DNA of 10,328 nucleotides from Gammaproteobacteria bacterium (GTDB taxonomy: Bacteria; Pseudomonadota; Gammaproteobacteria; Eutrophobiales; Eutrophobiaceae), in the NCBI GenBank assembly GCA_015661095.1, contig JACVQI010000051.1, positions 1 through 10,328 on the forward strand. The letters are read 5' to 3'. Position 1 is the first letter of the stretch. Each line of letters opens with the position of its first letter. Below the pieces are notes generated by a model. The model made no database searches. It saw only the letters and a program-made list of their open reading frames with translations, and was not told where the DNA came from. Made by a program: the position numbers and the translations under genes. Below are positions 6,389-10,328 of this stretch, in pieces.

Positions 6389-6724
6389 ATGTCGAAAAAT
6401 GCTTTCTATAAAATAATTTTTCTGAATCAGGGCAAGGTTTACGAGATCTTCGCGAAAAGCATCAGTCAAGGCAATTTGTTCGGCTTTATTGAGGTGGCAC
6501 AGATTGTTTTTGGAGAAAAATCCTCCCTGGTCGTGGATCCATCAGAGGAAAATCTGAAAACGGAATTCGCGAACGTCAGCCGTTTCCATATACCCATGCA
6601 TTCCGTGATTCGCATCGACGAAGTCAACAAACAGGGGACGGCGAAGATAACGAATGTGACTGGGAATGAGGGAAAGGTCATGCCATTCCCGGTCTATACC
6701 CGCGGCAATGATAGCGGCGAATAA
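6389..6724 (+). CDS. DUF1820 family protein
   Basis: This 111-residue protein is recognised as DUF1820 (PF08850), a small conserved proteobacterial family of unknown function. Characteristic stretches are FYKIIFLNQGKVYEIFAK (residues 6-23), GNLFGFIEVAQIVFGEKSS (28-46), LVVDPSEENLKTEF (47-60), IPMHSVIRIDEV (68-79) and KQGTAKIT (81-88). There is no signal peptide or membrane segment, so it is probably cytoplasmic. The strand-rich composition suggests a compact beta fold, which is inference. The gene is first behind a TATAAT element and is followed after 30 bp by the secreted-protein gene. The ATG at 6389 matches the usual short N-terminus before FYK. Confidence 0.92.
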   Translation: MSKNAFYKIIFLNQGKVYEIFAKSISQGNLFGFIEVAQIVFGEKSSLVVDPSEENLKTEFANVSRFHIPMHSVIRIDEVNKQGTAKITNVTGNEGKVMPFPVYTRGNDSGE

Positions 6725-6754
6725 CGGCGGAACCACTGACCGTCCGGGTTCTGC

Positions 6755-7291
6755 ATGAGCTTGCGAAAATTGCCACTTGTCGGTTCCGGCTGCATATGCC
6801 TCCTGTATACAGTGCTGTTACTGCCAGCGGTCGCCGCGGCGCAATGGAATATCGTCACCCATCAGACCGCCGAATCCGAACCTCAGACGAAAGTCGCGCA
6901 AACCATTAACGAAGCGGGCTACACCCTCGAAATTTACCGGGATGCCGGAGATACCATCCGCAGCAGACTCACCCTGACGGATGGGCTTATCCAGCTTACC
7001 GACAAGTCCTGCCCCACTTTCCAGATAGACAAGGGCAAAGCCCGGAATCGTTCGATTAATGACGCCCCTTGCATCTCCCGCTCGCAATGGGCGGAGTTCA
7101 TCCTCGGCCAGGTCAAAAACGACAAAGTAGAATCCCCCATCCTGTTGAGTTTAATGAACGGCATCAATATCTCCTTTCGCTTTGTGCTGGCGAATGGCGA
7201 TTACCGGGAAACGCAATTTTCACTGGCTGGCTCGAAGTGGGCCATGACATCGGTATTCGGACAGAATGTCACGGTCACTGCCTCACAGTGA
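6755..7291 (+). CDS. Secreted protein of unknown function
   Basis: I do not recognise a family for this 178-residue protein. A clear Sec signal peptide is visible: basic start MSLRKLP, hydrophobic core CICLLYTVLLLP, and probable cleavage after AVAAA (residue 29), leaving Gln30. There is no lipobox, so it should be a soluble periplasmic or exported protein of about 149 residues. The mature part is predicted to be strand-rich (GYTLEIYRD, SRLTLTDGLIQLTD, NISFRFVLANGDYRETQFSL). It has exactly two cysteines, 86 and 106, which could form one disulfide. A helical patch (SRSQWAEFILGQV) lies between them. The stop codon overlaps the acyltransferase start as GTGA, so the two are probably translated together. 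Codon use and composition resemble the neighbours. Confidence 0.85.
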   Translation: MSLRKLPLVGSGCICLLYTVLLLPAVAAAQWNIVTHQTAESEPQTKVAQTINEAGYTLEIYRDAGDTIRSRLTLTDGLIQLTDKSCPTFQIDKGKARNRSINDAPCISRSQWAEFILGQVKNDKVESPILLSLMNGINISFRFVLANGDYRETQFSLAGSKWAMTSVFGQNVTVTASQ

Positions 7292-8493
7292 CGGAATTCG
7301 ATAGTTGTATACGAACTTTGCCGCAAAATAATCTTTCCCCCATTTCCGGTTTTACCATCCAGCAAGCCTCCAGTCTCAATACCATCGGGGCCACTGACTG
7401 GAACCGCCTGGCCAGCACCAATAATCCGTTTTTATCCTATGAATTTCTGCAGGGACTGGAGGAATGCGATTGCCTGGAGGCGCAGGGGTGGCTTCCGCAG
7501 CACCTGGTTGTCTACGAACAGTCACGGCTGGTCGGTGCGTTGCCGCTCTATCTGAAAACCAATTCCTATGGTGAATTCGTGTTTGACTGGTCCTGGGCAG
7601 ATGCCTATGAGCGGGCCGGCGGCCAATACTATCCCAAACTGGTCTCCGCCATCCCATTCACGCCGGTACAGGGTCCCCGGTTACTAATCGACAAAAGCCA
7701 CGATCGCCCGGAGGTAATCAAAGCGGTTTTGTTGCAGACTATCGTCGAAATCACCGAAACCAGGGGGATTTCCTCATTTCATTGTCTGTTACAAGATCCG
7801 CCCGATGAACCAGGTTATAGCGCCTATCAATTCCTGCCCCGCAAAAGCATTCAATTTCACTGGCATAACCATGCATACCGGGATTTCGATGATTTTCTGG
7901 AACGGCTGTCCTCAAAAAAGCGCAAACAGATTAAACGCGAGCGTCGCCAGGTGCGGGAGGCCGGCCTCGAAATAGAAGTCCTGAGCGGCGATATGATTAC
8001 TCCCCGGTTATGGCGGATTTTTTATGAATTTTATTGCTCAACCTTTCACAAACGCTGGGGCAATCCTCGATTAAGCTGTGAATTTTTTCAATTATTGAGT
8101 GAACGGCTGCCCCACCAAACCCTGTTACTGCTGGCTTCCAAGAACCGTAATTATGTCGCCGGTGCCTTTGCGATGCTGAACGGAGACACGCTCTATGGCC
8201 GGCATTGGGGCTGTAACAGCCAGTACTCCAATCTGCATTTTGAATTGTGCTACTATCAGACTATCGATTATTGCATACGTAACGGCCTGACGACGCTGGA
8301 TGCCGGTGTTCAGGGTGAACATAAGCTCAGCCGCGGATTCGAACCGGTGATCACCTGGTCCCACCACTGGATCCGGCACCAGGGCTTCAGAAAGGCCATC
8401 CATGATTTTCTGGATCGGGAAAGCGTGGAAATTGACGAATATGTCAGGCAACTGATCAGTCATCTGCCCTATAAGGATGCAACAGTTGTATGA
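7288..8493 (+). CDS. COG3146 / FemAB-like (DUF482) predicted N-acyltransferase
   Basis: The 401-residue protein matches the GNAT-type DUF482/FemAB_like family (PF04339, COG3146), cytoplasmic predicted acyltransferases whose substrate is unknown. Hallmarks in order are NPFLSYEFLQGLEE (46-59), VGALPLYLKTNSYGEFVFDW (82-101), ADAYERAGGQYYPKL (104-118), PFTPVQGPRLL (123-133), the lysine-rich SSKKRKQIKRERR (208-220), LYGRHWGC (302-309), LHFELCYYQTIDYCI (316-330) and GEHKLSRGFEPVITWSHHW (343-361). The start is the GTG at 7288. It overlaps the preceding stop as GTGA and lies just before family similarity begins; a TTG at 7318 is the alternative. A longer in-frame start at 7069 would lie inside the upstream gene and adds nothing family-like. 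No Shine-Dalgarno sequence is evident, consistent with coupling. Confidence 0.9.
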   Translation: MTEFDSCIRTLPQNNLSPISGFTIQQASSLNTIGATDWNRLASTNNPFLSYEFLQGLEECDCLEAQGWLPQHLVVYEQSRLVGALPLYLKTNSYGEFVFDWSWADAYERAGGQYYPKLVSAIPFTPVQGPRLLIDKSHDRPEVIKAVLLQTIVEITETRGISSFHCLLQDPPDEPGYSAYQFLPRKSIQFHWHNHAYRDFDDFLERLSSKKRKQIKRERRQVREAGLEIEVLSGDMITPRLWRIFYEFYCSTFHKRWGNPRLSCEFFQLLSERLPHQTLLLLASKNRNYVAGAFAMLNGDTLYGRHWGCNSQYSNLHFELCYYQTIDYCIRNGLTTLDAGVQGEHKLSRGFEPVITWSHHWIRHQGFRKAIHDFLDRESVEIDEYVRQLISHLPYKDATVV

Positions 8494-8519
8494 CAGCCTG
8501 AGAGAGTTAACCATACACC

Positions 8520-9257
8520 GTGACGACACTCAGCATACACCAGTCGCAAACGAACCAGATCTACTGGGTAGCGGATAACATCATCGCCAGTGACTTTCCA
8601 CCAGTGGCCCGTGCCTTGCGCGATCCGGACGGCCTGCTGGCCATCGGCGGAGATCTGTCACCGGCAACTTTGATGCATGCCTATCAGCGCGGCATCTTCC
8701 CCTGGTACAGCAGTGGCCAACCCATCCTCTGGTGGTCGCCGAATCCCCGTTGTGTGCTGGAACTGGATAATCTGAAGATCTCACATAGTCTTCTTAAAAC
8801 ATTACGGAAAGGTATTTACCGCGTCAGCTTCAATCAATGCTTTGACCAGATCATCCAATCCTGCGCAGAACCACGCCGTGGCCATGGCGAAACCTGGCTG
8901 ACGCCGGAAATGACCACGGCCTATCAGCAATTACATCGATTGGGCCATGCCATCTCCATCGAAACCTGGCGCGGCAATGAACTCGCTGGGGGCTTGTACG
9001 GGATAGTTATCGGCAAGGTGTTTTTCGGTGAATCCATGTTCAGCCGTTACCCGGATGCCTCGAAAGTCGCGCTGGTGTATCTGGTGCAGGAATTAACAGA
9101 TAAAAATTTCCGGCTCATCGACTGCCAGGTACATTCCCGGCACTTGCAAAGTCTGGGCGCCACGCCTATGCAGCGTGACCTGTTCGTCAATCTCCTGAGT
9201 CATTATTGTCAACCGGTAATCGCCTACGACTGGCCCGCAACGGGAGTGCTGGCATGA
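8520..9257 (+). CDS. aat: Leucyl/phenylalanyl-tRNA--protein transferase
   Basis: This cytoplasmic enzyme adds Leu or Phe from aminoacyl-tRNA to proteins starting with Lys or Arg, making type 2 N-degrons for ClpS-ClpAP. The 245-residue sequence carries the family signatures DGLLAIGGDLSP (37-48), AYQRGIFPWY (54-63), ILWWSPNPR (69-77), GGLYG (157-161), FFGESMFS (168-175), DASK (179-182), LIDCQ (199-203) and HLQSLGA (208-214). The GTG at 8520 is the only plausible start: an in-frame TAA lies ten bases upstream and the next Met is residue 52, past conserved motifs. It gives a leader of about 15 residues before the usual YW-type N-terminus. The ribosome site is weak (GAGAG, 13 bases away). The gene ends in a 4-base overlap with bpt. 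Confidence 0.97.
   Translation: MTTLSIHQSQTNQIYWVADNIIASDFPPVARALRDPDGLLAIGGDLSPATLMHAYQRGIFPWYSSGQPILWWSPNPRCVLELDNLKISHSLLKTLRKGIYRVSFNQCFDQIIQSCAEPRRGHGETWLTPEMTTAYQQLHRLGHAISIETWRGNELAGGLYGIVIGKVFFGESMFSRYPDASKVALVYLVQELTDKNFRLIDCQVHSRHLQSLGATPMQRDLFVNLLSHYCQPVIAYDWPATGVLA
9242..9246 (+). promoter_or_regulatory. Ribosome binding site for bpt
   Basis: GGGAG lies seven bases upstream of the ATG at 9254, inside the end of aat. It favours that start over the in-frame upstream GTG at 9206. Confidence 0.7.
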
Positions 9258-9991
9258 CCAGAGTGCAGAAACTGGGGTTTTACGCGACGCCACCGCATAG
9301 TTGCAATTATCTGCCCGGTCAGGAAGCAGTGACCTTGTTCGCCGATCCGCACTTTCCCAAAAATACACGCTTGTATTCAGCCCTGGCGGATTGCGGTTTC
9401 CGGCGCAGCGGCGAACACCTCTATATCCCCCACTGCTCCGCCTGCACGCGCTGCGTGCCGGTGCGGATACCGGTTGACGAATTCCTGCCCTCGCGCAATC
9501 AGCTAAGAACACTGCGCCGGAACCGATACTTGTCCATTAACCGTGTTTCCGCCGAGTTTGATCCTGAACATTACGCCTTATACAAGCGTTATCTGGACAG
9601 CAGGCATCCTGGTGGCGGTATGGACGACCCGACCCGGGACAACTACATGGAATTCCTGATAGCATCCTGGGCCGAGACTTATTTTTATGAAATGCGGGCG
9701 GCCGACGGCAAATTGCTCTGCATTGCAGTCGTCGATTACATGGACACCGCCCTGTCGGCCGTCTACACCTTCTATGATCCGGATTACGCCCGTACTAGTC
9801 CGGGTAAATTTGCCATCTTGTTCGAAATTGAAGAGGCCCGGCGGCTCGGCAAAAAATGGTTGTATCTGGGCTACTGGATAGAAGGCTGTCATAAAATGGA
9901 ATACAAAAATGAATACCGTCCCATGGAATACTACATTCACAACGAGTGGCAGCGCGATCCAGCCCTGCCTGATGTTCCGCGTGCCCGATAA
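9254..9991 (+). CDS. bpt: Aspartate/glutamate leucyltransferase (bacterial arginyltransferase homologue)
   Basis: Bpt, the bacterial ATE1 homologue, transfers Leu from Leu-tRNA to N-terminal Asp or Glu, feeding the same ClpS-ClpAP route as Aat. The 245-residue protein begins MTRVQKLGFYATPPHSCNYL, the canonical N-terminus. Cysteines 17, 61, 64 and 67 (HSC and HCSACTRC) form the conserved N-terminal cluster; in eukaryotic ATE1 the equivalent region is linked to Fe-S cluster binding. The GNAT-like catalytic half contains LSAVYTFYDPD (167-177), FAILFEIEEARRLG (186-199) and YLGYWIEGCHKMEYKNEYRP (204-223). The ATG at 9254 forms an ATGA overlap with the aat stop and has GGGAG upstream. An in-frame GTG at 9206 would add 16 residues inside aat and is rejected. 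The gene is followed after 84 bp by infA. Confidence 0.96.
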   Translation: MTRVQKLGFYATPPHSCNYLPGQEAVTLFADPHFPKNTRLYSALADCGFRRSGEHLYIPHCSACTRCVPVRIPVDEFLPSRNQLRTLRRNRYLSINRVSAEFDPEHYALYKRYLDSRHPGGGMDDPTRDNYMEFLIASWAETYFYEMRAADGKLLCIAVVDYMDTALSAVYTFYDPDYARTSPGKFAILFEIEEARRLGKKWLYLGYWIEGCHKMEYKNEYRPMEYYIHNEWQRDPALPDVPRAR

Positions 9992-10021
9992 CCTTCCCCC
10001 TGGCAAACACGGCCGGGAGTT

Positions 10022-10050
10022 TTGCTTGTTATATGAAATTCAGGCAAGAT
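10022..10050 (+). promoter_or_regulatory. Possible infA promoter
   Basis: TTGCTT (10022-10027) and CAAGAT (10045-10050) are 17 bp apart in the bpt-infA gap. The -35 is fair and the -10 matches consensus at only three of six positions. infA is known to have its own promoters in E. coli, which makes a promoter here plausible. Confidence 0.25.
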
Positions 10051-10075
10051 ATGCACTTTTTCAACAGGAGAACAA

Positions 10076-10294
10076 ATGCCGAAAGAAGATCAAATAGAAA
10101 TGGAAGGTACCGTAGTCGATACACTTCCCAATACCATGTTCCGGGTTGAACTGGACAATGGTCACATCGTCACCGCGCATATTTCAGGCAAGATGCGCAA
10201 ACACTACATCCGTATCCTTACTGGTGACCGCGTTGTAGTCGAAATGACACCATACGATTTAACCAAAGGCCGCATCACTTATCGCAGCAGATAA
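10076..10294 (+). CDS. infA: Translation initiation factor IF-1
   Basis: IF-1 binds the ribosomal A site and helps IF-2 and IF-3 select the initiator tRNA. The 72-residue length equals the E. coli protein. The whole chain is a single OB fold with nearly invariant stretches: TLPNTMFRVELDNGH (16-30), AHISGKMRKHYIRIL (34-48), GDRVVVEMTPYDL (50-62) and KGRITYRSR (64-72). AGGAG (10066-10070), five bases before the ATG, is the strongest ribosome binding site among the forward genes. No terminator is visible in the 34 bases after the stop. In relatives clpA often follows, but it lies outside the window. Confidence 0.99.
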   Translation: MPKEDQIEMEGTVVDTLPNTMFRVELDNGHIVTAHISGKMRKHYIRILTGDRVVVEMTPYDLTKGRITYRSR

Positions 10295-10328
10295 TCTTTC
10301 AGTCAGTCGTTTAAAATTTAAAGAATTC

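Noticed and set aside
7069..7287. In-frame N-terminal extension of the COG3146 protein
   Set aside because: It lies wholly within the secreted-protein gene in another frame and adds nothing family-like; the GTG at 7288 gives a coupled start just before the conserved part.
9206..9253. Upstream GTG start for bpt
   Set aside because: It is inside aat, adds 16 atypical residues, and the ATG at 9254 has a good ribosome site and the canonical N-terminus.
1..10328. CRISPR array, tRNA, rRNA, transposase or prophage genes
   Set aside because: No regularly spaced repeats with unique spacers, no tRNA cloverleaf, and no integrase, transposase or phage protein was seen on either strand.

Overview
This window is a chromosomal housekeeping segment from a gammaproteobacterium of moderate GC content. 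The assignment rests on gene content and order. The reverse-strand run ftsK-lolA-rarA-serS and the forward run aat-bpt-infA are the conserved gammaproteobacterial neighbourhood known from Escherichia coli (ftsK-lolA-rarA-serS) and Pseudomonas (with trxB-aat-ate-infA beside it). Lineage below class cannot be fixed from these bases.

Left part, reverse strand (about 1-5922). Read in the direction of transcription this is ftsK (DNA translocase), lolA (lipoprotein chaperone), rarA (replication-associated AAA+ ATPase), a non-coding stretch of about 250 bp with an inverted-repeat element, then crcB (fluoride channel), a DUF190 PII-like gene and the 5' third of serS. rarA follows lolA within a few bases, and the DUF190 gene overlaps crcB by 4 bp. 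The crcB-DUF190-serS group is set off from rarA by the repeat element.

Middle (5923-6388). A 466-bp divergent intergenic region separates ftsK from the forward genes. It holds a perfect TATAAT hexamer facing each way, a 16-bp palindrome next to the ftsK promoter, and an unexplained imperfect hairpin.

Right part, forward strand (6389-10328). A DUF1820 gene comes first, then an unrecognised secreted protein whose stop overlaps a COG3146/FemAB-like acyltransferase. Then come aat and bpt, two aminoacyl-tRNA-protein transferases that create N-degrons and overlap by 4 bp, and infA (translation initiation factor IF-1). trxB, often found between ftsK and aat in relatives, is absent; the DUF1820, secreted-protein and acyltransferase genes sit in its place.

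No new defence or mobile system is visible. The least expected structure is in two short-period repeat arrays arranged as inverted pairs. A 9-bp-period pair (1389-1600) supplies the last nine codons of rarA. A 7-bp-period pair (3515-3613) brackets the lolA start codon and encodes part of the LolA signal peptide. Dispersed repeats have thus been built into both ends of essential or near-essential genes.
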